NCBI RefSeq assembly: GCF_030272615.1
Contig: NC_081411.1
Span: 162,017,089-162,081,088 of the forward strand
DNA length: 64,000 bases
Origin: Cryptomeria japonica
Lineage: Eukaryota > Streptophyta > Pinopsida > Cupressales > Cupressaceae
Direction of reading: 5' to 3'
Shown here: positions 21,951 to 33,342 of the stretch, piece by piece
How the letters are laid out: the number at the start of each line of letters is the position of its first letter
Numbering within the stretch: the stretch's first letter is position 1
The notes under the pieces: generated by a model
Told to the model about the DNA's origin: nothing
Databases searched by the model: none
What the model saw: the letters and a program-made list of their open reading frames with translations, nothing else
Position numbers and translations under genes: made by a program

Positions 21951-23309
21951 GTTCTTTTTTAGCCATAACTTGAGAAAATGGAGTTGGATTTTGGCAAACG
22001 AATAGGTGTCAAAAAGATGTTTTCGATCAAACCCAAAAGTTCTTTTTTACACTCCGAGAGGCATATCTTGAGCATCCAAACTCCATTTTTTGCGCACAAG
22101 ATATCACTGGAAATATGGTTTTGTGCACTTTCTATTAGTATGGGTCTTCTTTCCAGATTTTGCTTCAAGCACATTTTATTATATGTTTTACATTTATGTA
22201 CTCTAGTGAATATCTTGGATGTTTCAGCTCCTAGGATCCTTTTGTGTGTGTGGGATGACTCATCTTTGGCTATTATTTCTGTATTTCTATCCTTTTGTCT
22301 TCTTTGAGTATTGTATACATCATTTTGTAAGCATTTTCCTTTTTGCAAATGCACTGAAATAAAGGGCCACTATGCTTTGCATGCTTGGGATGTTGCACAT
22401 CTTTTGCCTTATTGTACTCGCACTCCATTATAAAGTGCCATGAGGGGTTTGATGTTTGCCTTTGTTTACCATATACCTTTGTCATGTGAGTGTTCCTTTC
22501 ATGACATTGGCCTCATGATGTGTGTCAAGTGAGTGTTCCTTCCTCAACACTAGCGTTTATATGTGTTGTACTTTTTGCTGCACTCTCGATGTTCCTAGTT
22601 CTTCATCATGCAATTTTTATTTGCATTCAGTTTCAGTGTACCTGTCACCTCTCCCTTGTTAGCACTATGGGGGGTTTTCTCCTGTTGGTTGTTGGTTCTA
22701 ATGCTTCCTTGGTTTGTTGGAGTGAGCTATGCATTCAGTATTTGTTCCTATGTGCTAGGCGAATGTAGTGGCTAGTTACCTATGCATTTTGGTGAGATGG
22801 ATCATTTACCATATGGACACTCTTTCATTCCTATTTTTGGAGGCAACCTTCCATCTTCGATTGATCAGCTCTTTAGACTTTGGTGTTTTTGCCATCTGTA
22901 TCTTTGAGTTCAATTGTTTGCATTTGTTTGCCATCTTATTCGAGTAGTGTTATTTGAGGGCACTCATGCAGATTACAATCTTCTCTACCTGATCATGTTC
23001 TATTTCAGTGGAGGTTCTTCAGATCGACAGTTATTCTTCGACAGTGTTTGCAACTCTATGCTTCAGTGGTGTTCTTCATGTTCATCCTTTGTTCCTTTTT
23101 TTTTGAGATATTCTCTTGTTTGGAGGCTTTTTCAGTCCTTCACTTGTATTTCTCTCTTTAGGAGAGGATTTTTTCCCTTGAGGTTTTCTCTTTTTCTCCA
23201 ATTTTGAGAGATCTTTTGTACTTGGGTACTTCATCAGGCCTAGTTGTTGGGACCCATTGTTACTTTCATGCATTTTTTTAGTTCTTAGTTGTTTTTAGCT
23301 ACTCCCTAA
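21951..23309 (+). other. Probable untranslated 3' internal part of a gypsy-like element
   Basis: GT/T-rich on the plus strand with no continuous frame beyond about 110 codons. Its only support is position: it runs directly into a polypurine tract and an LTR start. Confidence 0.3.
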
Positions 23310-23327
23310 GTTCATCTTAAGGGGGGG
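23310..23327 (+). promoter_or_regulatory. Polypurine tract
   Basis: TTCATCTTAAGGGGGGG directly before TGTTAGAG. This is the usual plus-strand primer position next to a 3' LTR. Confidence 0.55.
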
Positions 23328-23578
23328 TGTTAGAGTTATCATTGTGTCTAATAATTATTTATTTAATTATTAGTCTATTATACTCTACGCTTAACCTAAC
23401 TTATGAATCTTATAATTCTTTAGGGTTTTCTCTTTTAGGGTTTCTAATATCCTTTTATAAGGATTCTCTCTTTGTAATTTAAGTAATTGTATTGCATTAT
23501 TCTTGCATAATCAATATGACTCCTCCTTTTTGGATCATTGAATTCTCTCATGAGGTACCCTAAGTATAATATTTCACA
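23328..23578 (+). repeat. Short 3' LTR, gypsy-like
   Basis: Starts TGTTAGAG after the polypurine tract, has an AT-rich U3, a TATA-like TTTTATAAGG near 23454, and a possible end at ...TTTCACA near 23578. The matching 5' LTR was not found, so the 3' limit and family are uncertain. Confidence 0.45.
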
Positions 23579-24489
23579 TATATAATTGATCTTACACATG
23601 ATGCATGTTTTCTAGGTGTTTATCATGGTACTTATCCAAAGCCCATAAGAATGGTTGTCTCTAATGGAAAAAATATTCTTGTTTGGTTTATTTTACTTAT
23701 TTCTGATTATTAAACATAATTCCTATTTGCTAGGTTTTCATCATGATGACTAACCCAAGGTACCATAAAATTGGTTTTCACCAAAGGATAGTTTTTCTCT
23801 AAATAATACTTTTTAGAATTTTTTTTTTAAATATTTTTAAATGACATTGATCTTTAGATGATCACTAATTAGTCTGGTCCATTTGATGGTTCTAATTCAG
23901 ATATAAGTGTCATGATATGCCAATAGTGATATGTACAAAGTAGCTATCTTGTTAAGATCATGGTGCTTGTATATAAAATATGGATGTTATTGTGATTCTT
24001 GTTGATACTAGGGTTGGTGTGGTTCAAATATGCATATTGTGATAGAGTGTCATAATCATCCTTATGATAAAGTGTTATTGCTAGGATTTTATGGATTTGT
24101 GAGGTAAGATTTTTTTGACTTTAAGTGAGATGTTGGATTTTGATGGGTGATAGTAGACATGGATGAATTATTTAGAATTTGATATGCAAGGTGTTTTATT
24201 TGTCAAAATTCAGATTGCTTGGAACCAACATTTTTATATGCCTTACATAATGGGATTGACGACTATTTTGATGGAATTACTTGTACGTGGGAGAAATATT
24301 TTCTTATGGATCCACTATTTTTTTAATTTTTGTTTTGATCCATTTTTAAGATCCATTTTCACTTTATTTGTCCACTTGGATTTCTGGATTTGTAGCATCC
24401 TAAATTGTACTTCCTTACAATTTTATCCTCATTTGGGTCCTCACCATGGTGGTTTTCCCCTAAGGACTAATTGAAGCATTGATTCTGCT
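23579..24489. other. AT-rich stretch without a recognised gene
   Basis: Short frames only. Two blocks near 23610-23660 and 23725-23775 (TTTCATCATGRTGACTAACCC-like) suggest a small diverged repeat. Confidence 0.3.
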
Positions 24490-24900
24490 CACACCATGTT
24501 TCAAACTTAATATTTTCATCATCTGCACTTTCTCCCCCAAAATCCCCTCTCCCTAATTGGCTAGGACTAGGGCAACCATGCCTTGGTCCTGAGGGACCAG
24601 AGTGCCCATGCCCTAGTCTTTCCAATTAGAGCCTAATTTGGGGCTCATAATGGTAACATTAAATGGGTGGGAACTTGGATCTCATGTCGGCTCATGTCAG
24701 AAAATTAATTTGTTTCCTGACGAAGCATTTATAAAAGGATGTCTATAATCCTAAGAAATGCTATCAAGCAATCACATATTCATTAAGAAATCAGAAATTC
24801 ATGTTCAAGTGAGAAAGCAACCAATCTTCTTTCAAGCACTAGAGATAACATTTATGTTCTATATTTAATGAATACTGGCTAAATGAAACCCTAAATCCTT
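24490..24900 (+). repeat. LTR-like fragment with a TATA box
   Basis: GC-richer block with GGGCAACCATGCC and GAGTGCCCATGCC near 24570-24620, then CATTTATAAAAGGATG at about 24728-24743, which looks like a TATA box, and a downstream U5-like stretch. Resembles plant gypsy LTR layout, but no partner LTR or primer site was found. Confidence 0.3.
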
Positions 24901-25840
24901 GTAAAGACAAACAAAACTTCATAAAAAGGTATATCAATAGTTTTTCAGACATTTTCAATATTTTTTCTCAGAAGGAAATCATTTCCATTACAAGAGTTCA
25001 TTTACGTGTCAACTCTATTTCATGGGTAATTCTAAAACTAGGTTTTCACCTAAGGAAAACCCCTATTACCAACCATTTCCCCTTCTCTATTATGTGTAGG
25101 AACATGTACAGAGCTATCATTTTTAGGATCAACATTATTCACAGAGATGAATAGATTCCCTTTTGTATGGTGAAAAATTTAGAGGACGAGAGTGACATGC
25201 ATTCTGGTCCCAACAATTCAAGTCGACCTTCTGGGAACAAATTTGAACATTCACATATTACTCAGATCTAAGTTTGTAGCTTCGTTTGATGACTGTAGCT
25301 CACTATTTGTCCATAATTGCTTCAATTTTAGCACATTTACTCTAATTTTAGCATTATTAAATAAATAAATTCAATTGAAAGGGAAAGAAGAGGCACATCT
25401 AAAACCCCTATAATTCGATTAGAATATAGATCTATTGAGGCTAGATCTATCAAATTATATCTTTCCCTAATGTAGTTTGTCTCTAAGAAAAAAAAAACAA
25501 ACTATTTTACTATAGAAAGTGGTGGAAACCATAATTTTTCACCATCATACAAGATTCAATGGATTTTGATATTTAAACTTTTTTTATACATAAATTATTT
25601 TGTATTGTATTGTACATGATACTTGACTTTAATATTGGTTCTAATGAGTGGGTGTAAGTAATTTAGAATGATGGTTTATGGCATGGATGAGAGGAACATT
25701 GGAAGTAATCTTATGGTTGGACAATGCATGAATCTTATTTTGATGGTTGTATTGGATGAAATTACCCCTAGTGTTGTTGAGGTATCACTAATATTATTCT
25801 ATTTGTTAATTGAAGAATAGCCGAGACCTTGAAATCTGGC
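24901..25840. other. AT-rich spacer, no gene seen
   Basis: No recognisable domain or repeat. Ends at the TAAGTGC start of the next TIR element. Confidence 0.35.
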
Positions 25841-25872
25841 TAAGTGCACCAAGATGGTGAACAAAAAGGGGG
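25841..25872 (+). repeat. Left TIR of the 3.4-kb element
   Basis: Begins TAAGTGCACCAAGATGG and pairs with 29221-29252 on the minus strand. Confidence 0.65.
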
Positions 25873-26639
25873 GTATAAGTGGCAACTTTTTTTTTTGAAA
25901 ACAGGTAAAACTAAACTTCAAAGAAATATTTGAAGGTCATAAGCTCAAAACTAGGAGTTGAGAAATCAATAAAAATTGTAGTACTCTAAATCTAGTTTAT
26001 AAAATACTAAAGTTTTTTAAAAATGGATAATATTAAGAGTGTCAAACCTCTCTCACACAAAAAATTGTTCCTGATTTTTTTAGGATGATAGGAGAGATTG
26101 AGATCTAGAACTTGTGTATTATTTTTGTAGTTTTCGTTGAGTATTTTTTTTTATGATTTTTTGAAGTGGCCGCATCTTGAAAATTTGGTACATGTTCATG
26201 CGAGGGGCATAACTTGCATCAAAATAATCGAAAAATGAAAACTTATTTTTTTAAAATTGTATAGAATCTAGTGTAGAACAATAATATGTAATTTATTTTG
26301 AATTGGGTCAAGTAAATCAAAATTTATAAAAAAAATGGTAGACATATGTCTGTGAGGATTGTCAAGGCACTAGTAAAGAAAATTAAAGTTTACTATGCTA
26401 ATGTTGTCTAAAAATAGAAAAAATTCTATGGTCAGAAAGCTAAGAAGACGTGTGAGATTATGGTGGTAATTTTAGAGATACCCTTTTGATCATTTGTAAA
26501 CCTAATGATGATGAAGTCGAGAAATCACATTGGAAGATGAAAAAATGTGTAAAGGGACAAAAATGGAGGAAAAATGGGCTTGCAAGTCTTAGGGTCATTT
26601 TCCAACCCTCTAACCAAGCCAAAAATTGCAAGGGTTTTG

Positions 26640-26960
26640 ATGTGCAAGATAACCCGCTCGGGTTTTGAGAAACAAAAATTACCATTCATAGTTCTACATA
26701 ACCCGTATGGGTTATGTAGAACTAAAACCATCATTTTAAGTTTCACAAAACCCGTACGGGTTATGAAAAACCATCATTTTGAGTTTCACAAAACTAGTAG
26801 AGGTTATAAAAAGAATCGTTTTGAGTTTCACAAAATTTATACGGATTATGAAAAACCATCATTTTGAGTTTCACAAAACCAGTACAGGTTATGAAAAACA
26901 TCATTTTGAGTTTCACAAAACCCGTACGGGTTATGAAGACATCAAAATTTATACTTGTAG
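26640..26960 (+). repeat. ~43-bp tandem repeat with AACCCGTACGGGTT cores
   Basis: Seven or so units, each with a self-complementary core (AACCCGTACGGGTT or a mutated form, near 26651, 26699, 26749, 26791, 26834, 26877 and 26919) separated by ATGAAAAACCATCATTTTGA and GTTTCAC-type spacer. The frames across it encode a repeating FEFHKT..GYE peptide, which I take as a by-product. Confidence 0.85.
26689..26724. repeat. 16-bp stem hairpin
   Basis: TAGTTCTACATAACCC, loop GTAT, and the exact reverse complement. A copy with two mismatches is at 29053-29088 on the far side of the pyrimidine tract. Confidence 0.9.
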
Positions 26961-27089
26961 ACTTAGAATTTACTACACATATGTATAGATATACATATAT
27001 AATATGTGTTTATGTATGTATATATGCATATCTATAATTATATATACATATATTTATATAGATACATGTATATATGTTTGCATATATGC

Positions 27090-27256
27090 ATGTCTCTCTT
27101 CTTTTCCGCTCTCGTCTTCCTTACCCCATCACCGTATCTATCTATTTTGAGCCCTAATTATCCTCCTTGAGTTCTATCTCATCTCTTTCTCCCTCACACT
27201 TCTCTCTCTACCGACTCTCTCACCCTCTTCTCCTTCTCGTTCTCTCTCTCTACCTA

Positions 27257-27331
<75 letters not shown>

Positions 27332-27766
27332 TATCCTATCCTAGTATAACACTCTCTCCCTTCTCTCTCTTTCTCTCCTCTATCTCTCCCTCTCCCCCCT
27401 CTCCCTCCCCCTCTCGTTATCTTATCCTATTTTCTCTCTCCCTCCCCCCTCTCTCTCTCTCTCAATCTCCTCTCTCTCTGCCCCTCTCTCTCTCTCCCCC
27501 TCTCCTTATCCTATTCTTTCTATCTCTTCTTATCCCCTGTTCTCTATCTTACCCCCTCTCCCTATACTCTCTCTCTAACTATCTCTCTCACCCACTCTCC
27601 TTATCCTATTCTCTCCCTCTGTTCCTACACCCTTCTCTCTCTCTCTCAATCCTATTCTCACCCTCTCTCCCTTCTCTTTCTTTCCCTATCTCTCTCACTC
27701 TCTTCCCATCCCCTTCTCTATCTATCTCTAACACTCTCTCCCTCCCCCTCTCCTTATCCTATTCTA

Positions 27767-27803
<37 letters not shown>

Positions 27804-28794
27804 ATCTCTCTGCCTCTCTTCCTATCCCCTTCTCTCTTTGTGTCTAACTCTCTTCCTCCCCTCTCCTTACCCTATTATATCCCTCTTGCTACCCCTACTC
27901 TCTCTCTATGCTATTCTCCCTATCTCCACCTTGTCTCTCTCTTCCTCTCCTTCTCCCTCTCCCTCTCTCTGCCTATCTCATTATCCAATTCTCTCCCTCT
28001 CTTCTTATCCCCTATTATCTCTCTTACCCCCTCTCCCCTACTCTCTCTCTAACCCCCTCTACTTATCCTATTCTCCCTCTCTTTCTATCCCCTTCTCTCT
28101 CCCTCTTCCTCCATCCCCCCTCTCTCTCTCTATCTCCTATCTCTTCCTCTCCCTCTCTCTCCTTCCCTCTCCCCTTCTCCATTCCTCCATATCCCATCCC
28201 TCTCTCTTCTTCTCTCCCTCCCTCCCTCCCTCCCTCCCTCCCTCCCCCCCCTCTCTCTCTCCCCTCTCATCCTCTCCCTCTCTCGCTCTCTCTCCCTCTT
28301 TCATCTTCTCCCTTCCTCCATACCCCTTCTCTCTCTCTCTGTCTCTCTCTAAACCTCTCTCCCTACCCCTCTTCTTATACTATTATATTCCTCTCTTCCT
28401 ACCCCCTACTCTCTCTCTCTCTCTCTCTCCTAAACTCCCCATCTCCACCCTGTCTCTCTCTTCCTCTCCTTCTCCCTCTCTCCTAATCTTCTCTCTCTCT
28501 TCTTGTCCCCTATTCTCTCTCTTACCCCCTCTTCCCCTACTCTCTCTATAATCCCCTCTACTTATCCTATTCTCTCCCTCTCTTCTTATCCCTTTCTCTC
28601 TCCCTCTCTCCCTCTACCACTATCCTTTTCCCAATCTCCCTCTCCCCCTCTCCTTTTCCCAATCTTCCTCTCTCTCCCTCCACCTCTGTCCCCCTCTCCT
28701 TATCCTACTCTCTCTCTCTATCTCTCTCTCTCTCTCTCCATCTCCCTCTCTCTCTCTCTCCCTCCCTATCTCCCCTTCTCCCTTCCTCCATACC

Positions 28795-28858
<64 letters not shown>

Positions 28859-28895
28859 ATCTCCCTCCCTCTCCCTATCCTTATCCTATTCTATT

Positions 28896-28941
<46 letters not shown>

Positions 28942-29040
28942 CTTCTCTCTTAGTATCTAACTCTCCCTCCCTCCCCCTCTCTTCCTACCCCCTAATCTCT
29001 CTCCCCTCTCTCTCCCTCTCTCTCTCTCTCTCCCCACTTC
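27090..29040. repeat. ~1.9-kb polypyrimidine (CT-rich) tract
   Basis: Almost entirely C and T on the plus strand, with scattered A and very few G. Includes pure (CT)n runs (for example 27260-27298, 28799-28850 and 28888-28938), a (CA)n run at 27299-27328, and longer-period variants of CTCTCCTTATCCTATT-like units. Long frames of 407 and about 200 codons exist only because the tract has few stop triplets; they encode Ser/Leu/Pro runs and are not genes. Confidence 0.95.
28214..28251 (-). repeat. (CCCT)n run, potential G-quadruplex on the minus strand
   Basis: About eight CCCT units followed by an eight-C run. The complementary strand is (AGGG)n, which meets the usual four-G-run pattern. Confidence 0.8.
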
Positions 29041-29052
29041 CTCTTTGGTTCC

Positions 29053-29088
29053 TAGTTCTACATAACCCATACAGATTATGTAGAACTA
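29053..29088. repeat. Imperfect copy of the 36-nt hairpin
   Basis: Starts TAGTTCTACATAACCC and ends TATGTAGAACTA, with two mismatches in the stem. Lies immediately after the pyrimidine tract. Confidence 0.85.
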
Positions 29089-29220
29089 AGGCCAAAACTT
29101 CTAGTTTTGCATAACTGGTATGGGTTATGGGAATAGGCTTGGTGTTACCAAGCCTAGCACATTTTTGAATTTCATAGAACATGCACGGGTTATGAAAAAT
29201 TTCATTTTTCTTGCATATGG

Positions 29221-29252
29221 CCACTTTTCTGTTCACCATCTTGGGGCACTTA
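29221..29252 (-). repeat. Right TIR of the 3.4-kb element
   Basis: On the minus strand it begins TAAGTGCCCCAAGATGG. Confidence 0.65.
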
Positions 29253-29266
29253 CTCATGTATGAAAT

Positions 29267-29996
29267 GTTAGGATTCCCAAAGATACTGAGAGGGGGGTGA
29301 ATCAGTATCTTGCATGTTAAGATATTTTCTTATCTTACTAAGAAAATTGCATTACAAAATAGTGTACTAGTAAACCAGAAATAATGCAGTAAATAAGATC
29401 AATAACCACAACATAGACAACACACGATAAGATAATATTTTAATGAGGAAACACAATGTGGGAAAAACCTCAGTGGGATTTGTGACCCACAATATTCACT
29501 CACTCACCAATAAATGAATATTACTTACAATAGGGGCCTGCACATGCAGGAAGGCCAACTGCCTAAAGCTCACTACTTAATTACAAAAAGGGAAGTCTCA
29601 CTGACTTAGAAAATGGATTATGCAAATCCAATATCATGTACTACTTCAGTTCAGCATCTGCTATGTGAGGTTCAGTACTGATTTAAGCTCATACAACTTC
29701 CATAAACCTTATTCCAAAATTTGTCTTAATATTCGCATGTTCGCATATGTGTATTACATTCAATACATAAATGATTCTACGAGATCTCATACTTATATGA
29801 GTCCTACTATAATTCACCTTGTCCACTTACAAAAATATTTTACAATTAAATATAAAATATAATAAACAAAATCCTGTTGGTTGAGGTGTTGGTAATCATC
29901 TTTGTCGTTGTCAGTGCCATAGGATTGTAAGGTTGCCATCAATGACAATACCTTCAATCACCTACAATTTCTTATTGGAGTGTGCTTTTTCCAACA
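29267..29996 (-). repeat. Minus-strand copia LTR (3' LTR)
   Basis: On the minus strand it starts TGTTGGAAAAAG directly after a purine-rich GCAAAGAGGGATA and ends GGGAATCCTAACA, giving TG...CA ends and about 730 bp. Its distal part has AGGTTTTTCCCACATTG and CTGATTCACCCCCCCTCTCAG, the U5 signatures also seen in the plus-strand copia LTR ending at 35156 (CTGATTCACCCCCTCCTCTC). A separate, diverged family member. Confidence 0.7.
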
Positions 29997-30076
29997 ATAT
30001 CCCTCTTTGCAATTGATGGCAACACTCATGAGAAAAACTCAAAATTGTATCTAGAATGTGTTGTCAAAAAATATGT

Positions 30077-30152
30077 CAAAACTGTGTGCTCCAAAACTGT
30101 GTGCTCCAAAACCGTGTGCTCAAAAACTGTGTACTCCAAAACTGTGTGCTCC
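30077..30152. repeat. 15-bp tandem repeat, five copies
   Basis: AAAACTGTGTGCTCC repeated five times with single changes in the third and fourth units. Confidence 0.9.
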
Positions 30153-30263
30153 CCCTGAGCAGATGATCTCTTTTGCCAATCATTTTCCTTTTTCTCACTT
30201 GGCTGGCATCAATGAAAAAGGTTGTCAATTAATGTCAATTGAGTGTAGTTCTTATCAGGATCC

Positions 30264-30490
30264 CTATAAATAGTGGGTTACAATTTGATATATATCTGCT
30301 AATGCAAAATTCAAGTTGTTAGTGAACCTTTCACTATCCTTCAATGCTGATTCTATCCTTTGGATGGCACCAGTGAGTATGTGAATTTTCTCTTCCGGTG
30401 TCTTAAGTCTTGGAACAAGAGCCTTTGAAATCTCTTTTCTCAAGGATATGAGGATGTCTAGTTTCGGACCTAGTCTACACTTGAGTTCCA
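30264..30490 (-). pseudogene. Possible extra 3' reading frame of the minus-strand copia
   Basis: On the minus strand, the C-terminal part of a 113-codon frame reads LDILISLRKEISKALVP, then a charged, helix-prone stretch (TPEEKIHIL, IQRIESALKDSE), and stops at 30264. The first part of that frame (above about 30490) overlaps gypsy gag on the other strand and is not meaningful. No family is assigned. Its place between the polypurine tract and the expected end of pol suits an additional ORF of the element, but this is inference. Confidence 0.3.
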
Positions 30491-30499
30491 AAATCAGAA

Positions 30500-33335
30500 G
30501 CATAGAGGTGGTAAGAAGTTCAAGGGTAGAGGAACCTTTGGCAGATGGCACAATGGTTTGAGAAGTGAAGAGAATCAAAACCAAGAAGGAAGTGGGGAAT
30601 CTCAAAGAGAGACATATAGATGATCCTTTAGAGGGAGAAGTAATTTTAGAGGTAGGTTTGGAAACTCAGTGACATGAAATACAGCCTTCACTAGTAGGCG
30701 TTACCAATGCAATGAAGTTGTATATACCATGAGTAGGTTCCCAAGAAAGGCCTCAAGTTCATCAAGTTCATACATGGGTGAGAGAAGGACTTTGTTAGTG
30801 CAAGAGGAGGATACTCAAAGTGTGACCTCTCCAATCAGTAAAGAAGGGCCAGTGATAGATGGAGAAAATTTGATGATGCGAAGAACAATATTAAAGATAC
30901 CCCAAGCTCAAGAGCCACCACAAAGGAAAAGTATATTTAGGACCACTTGTAAGTCACATGGAAAAATTTTTAAGGTTATTGTGGATTTAGGTTCCATTGA
31001 GAATATTGTCTCAGTTGAAATGGTAGATAAGCTCGAACTAAAAATATTACCTCATCTCACTCCCTATAAGGTATCATGGCTCAACAAGGGTCAATATGTC
31101 TTAGTTGATAAACAAGCATGGGTGGAAGTTGAAATTAGTGAATACAAAGACAAAATTCTATGTGAAATATTGCCTATGGATGCCTGTCATCTACTTTTGG
31201 GCTATCCATGGCAATATGATGTGAAAGCCTATCATGATGGAGAAAAGAATAGTTATCTCATCACCAAGAATGGTAGGAAGTATCAAATGGATCCATTATC
31301 TGATCCAAAGGAGGAGAAAAAATTAGTGTCAAGTGTTATGTTGATGAGTGGCAAATAGTTCATAAAAATGTTAAAAAGTGAAGGTAATCAGGGCCATGCT
31401 ATAGTGCTAAAGCCTAAAGATGAAGCTAAGGAAAATCCAATGAGTGAAGTGCCTCAAAAAGTGCAAGATTTGTTAAAGCAAATAGGGGAGGTTATAGGAG
31501 ATGATATACCTAATTATTTGCCTCCAATGAGGGATGTCAATCACCAAATAAACTTGATACCAGGGGAAAGTATGCCTAACAAAGCTTCTTATAAAATGAT
31601 ACCACGCCAGAATGAGGAGATTGCCAAACTAGTGCAAGAAATCTTAGACAAAGGGTTTATTAAAAAGAGTTTGACTCCTTCTGTTGTTCCCACTATTCTA
31701 GTGTCTAAAAATGGAGGAAAATGGAGGATGTGCATGGAATCAAGAGTAATTAATAAGATCACCATAAGATACTCATTTCCCATGCCAAGGATAGAGGATC
31801 TATTGGACAATCTAGGTGGAGCATGCTACTTCACAAAGGTGGAATTGAAATCTGGTTATTATTAGATAAGAATCAAACTTGGTAATGAATGGAAGGAATC
31901 ATTTAGAACTAATGTAGGCCTATATGAGTGGTTGGTGATTCCTTTTTGCCTCACAAATGCACCTAGTACCTTTCAAAGGCTCATGAATGAAGTCTTAGTT
32001 GATTTTATTGGCAAGTTAATTATTTTGTATCTTGATGACATTTTGGTCTTCAACAGGTATAAGGAGGAACACCTTAAGCATGTGGAGATGGTCTTGAATA
32101 ATTTGAAGGAGGCTCAACTCAAAATAAACTTTGAAAAAAGTGAGTTCTTGAAAACAAAGTTAGTTTACCTTGGTTTTGTCATTTCACAAGGTTGTTTAAA
32201 GATGGATCCAAGTAAAGTAGAGGCAATACTTAATTTCCCTACACCAAGGAGCATAAGTGATGTTAATAGTTTTCATGGAATGGAATATTTTTATAGGAAG
32301 TGGTATGTTAGAAGATACTCCACATATGATTTGGAGTTGTATGCCATGGTGCAAGAATTGAAGAAGTGGCATCATTACTTGCTACCCAAAGAGTTTGTAG
32401 TTTATACTGACAACCATGCCCTTAGTTTCCTTAATGGGCAAGAGAAATGGAATCAAAGAAACCTAAAGTGGGTTCAATACTTACAATCCTACACCTTCAC
32501 TATCAAGAACAAAAAGGGCACTACAAACAAGGTAGTTGATGCATTAAGTAGAAGAGTCATGACTATGCAAGAGATACAAATGCAAAGTGTTGGATTGAAT
32601 GCATTAAAAGACCTCTACATGGATTATAAAGACTTTTATGAGATATATACTATTTTCTCTAATTTTTCTAGCACCTCACATGTTTCTTATTCATAGTATA
32701 TGATACAAGAGGGTTTTTTGTTCAAAGGAAACCTTCTTTGCATTCCCCAATGTTCTATGAGACAAAACATTATTCAAGAAAAGCATCAAGGAGGTCTAGG
32801 AGGTCGTTTTGGAATAGATAAAACTATGGAGCAGGTTAGTAGGTTTTACCATTGGCCCAAGTTGCAATCAAAAGTGAGAAGGTTTGTAGAACAATATGAA
32901 ATTTCCCAAAGAGAAAAAGGTTCATCAAGTAATGTAGGTCTATACCAACCTATGGTCATACCTCAGAAGCCTTCACAATGTTTAAGCATAGATTTTGTGT
33001 TAGGCTTACCAAGAACTCCAAAGGGATTAGATAGTGTGTATGTAGTGGTTGATAGGTTCAAAAAGATGGAACATTTAATACCTTGAAAAAGCACCAATGA
33101 TGCCACCTACATTGCAGGACTCTTCTTTAAAGAGAAAGTTATAATTCACGACCTTCCAATTAGCATAGTCAGTGATAGAGATGTAAAATTCTTAAGCCAC
33201 ATTTGGAGAACACTTCAGAGAAATTTGGGAACAAAATTATCTTGTTCATCTACCTACCATCCTGAATCAGATGGTTAGATAGAGGTAGTAAACAAATCCT
33301 TGGGTAATCTATTAAGATGCACTTGAGTCAATTAA
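30500..33335 (+). pseudogene. Ty3/gypsy gag-pol relic, chromovirus-like
   Basis: One reading frame runs from the basic end of gag (RGRSNFRGRF near 30630, with a broken zinc knuckle) through protease (DLGS at 30984, the catalytic D kept but the usual S/T lost), reverse transcriptase (about 31610-32270, with YLDD at 32028), the second half of RNase H (YTDNHALSFL...), integrase zinc region (lacking several H/C ligands) and integrase core (SIDFVLG, SDRD, and the E in the third block). Stops are at 31356, 31863, 32694, 33084 and 33276, three or four of them TAG. About 100 residues between RT and RNase H are deleted in frame near 32310. Gag N-terminus, integrase C-terminus and both LTRs are absent. 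Dead. Confidence 0.9.
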
Positions 33336-33342
33336 CTAGGTA

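Larger units (their letters stand above)
25841..29252. mobile_element. 3.4-kb TIR element enclosing a giant pyrimidine tract
   Basis: The left end TAAGTGCACCAAGATGGTGA and the reverse complement of the right end TAAGTGCCCCAAGATGGTGA differ at one of 20 positions, and similarity continues for about 12 more bases. The outer TA on each side could be a TA target duplication. The interior has an AT-rich non-coding left part, an array of ~43-bp palindromic units (26640-26960), a CT-rich tract (about 27090-29040), and related palindromic units at 29053-29190. No transposase is seen. A copia LTR starts only 14 bp beyond its right end. Confidence 0.55.
29997..30490 (-). mobile_element. 3' internal remnant of the minus-strand copia
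   Basis: Holds the polypurine tract next to the LTR, a CTCAGGGGGAGCA-type motif (complement at about 30150-30165) that also occurs near the 3' end of the plus-strand copia (39376), a 15-bp tandem repeat, and a possible extra reading frame. The pol region is missing: gypsy sequence begins at about 30490-30500. Confidence 0.5.

Noticed and set aside
21350-22485. Several 70-130-codon frames on both strands
   Set aside because: They overlap each other, have no recognisable motifs, and sit in repeat-derived sequence ahead of a gypsy-like LTR.
27328-28551. 407-codon plus-strand reading frame rich in Ser, Leu and Pro
   Set aside because: It lies entirely in the CT-rich tract, where stop triplets are rare by composition. 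Several overlapping frames are equally open, and there is no domain or start context.
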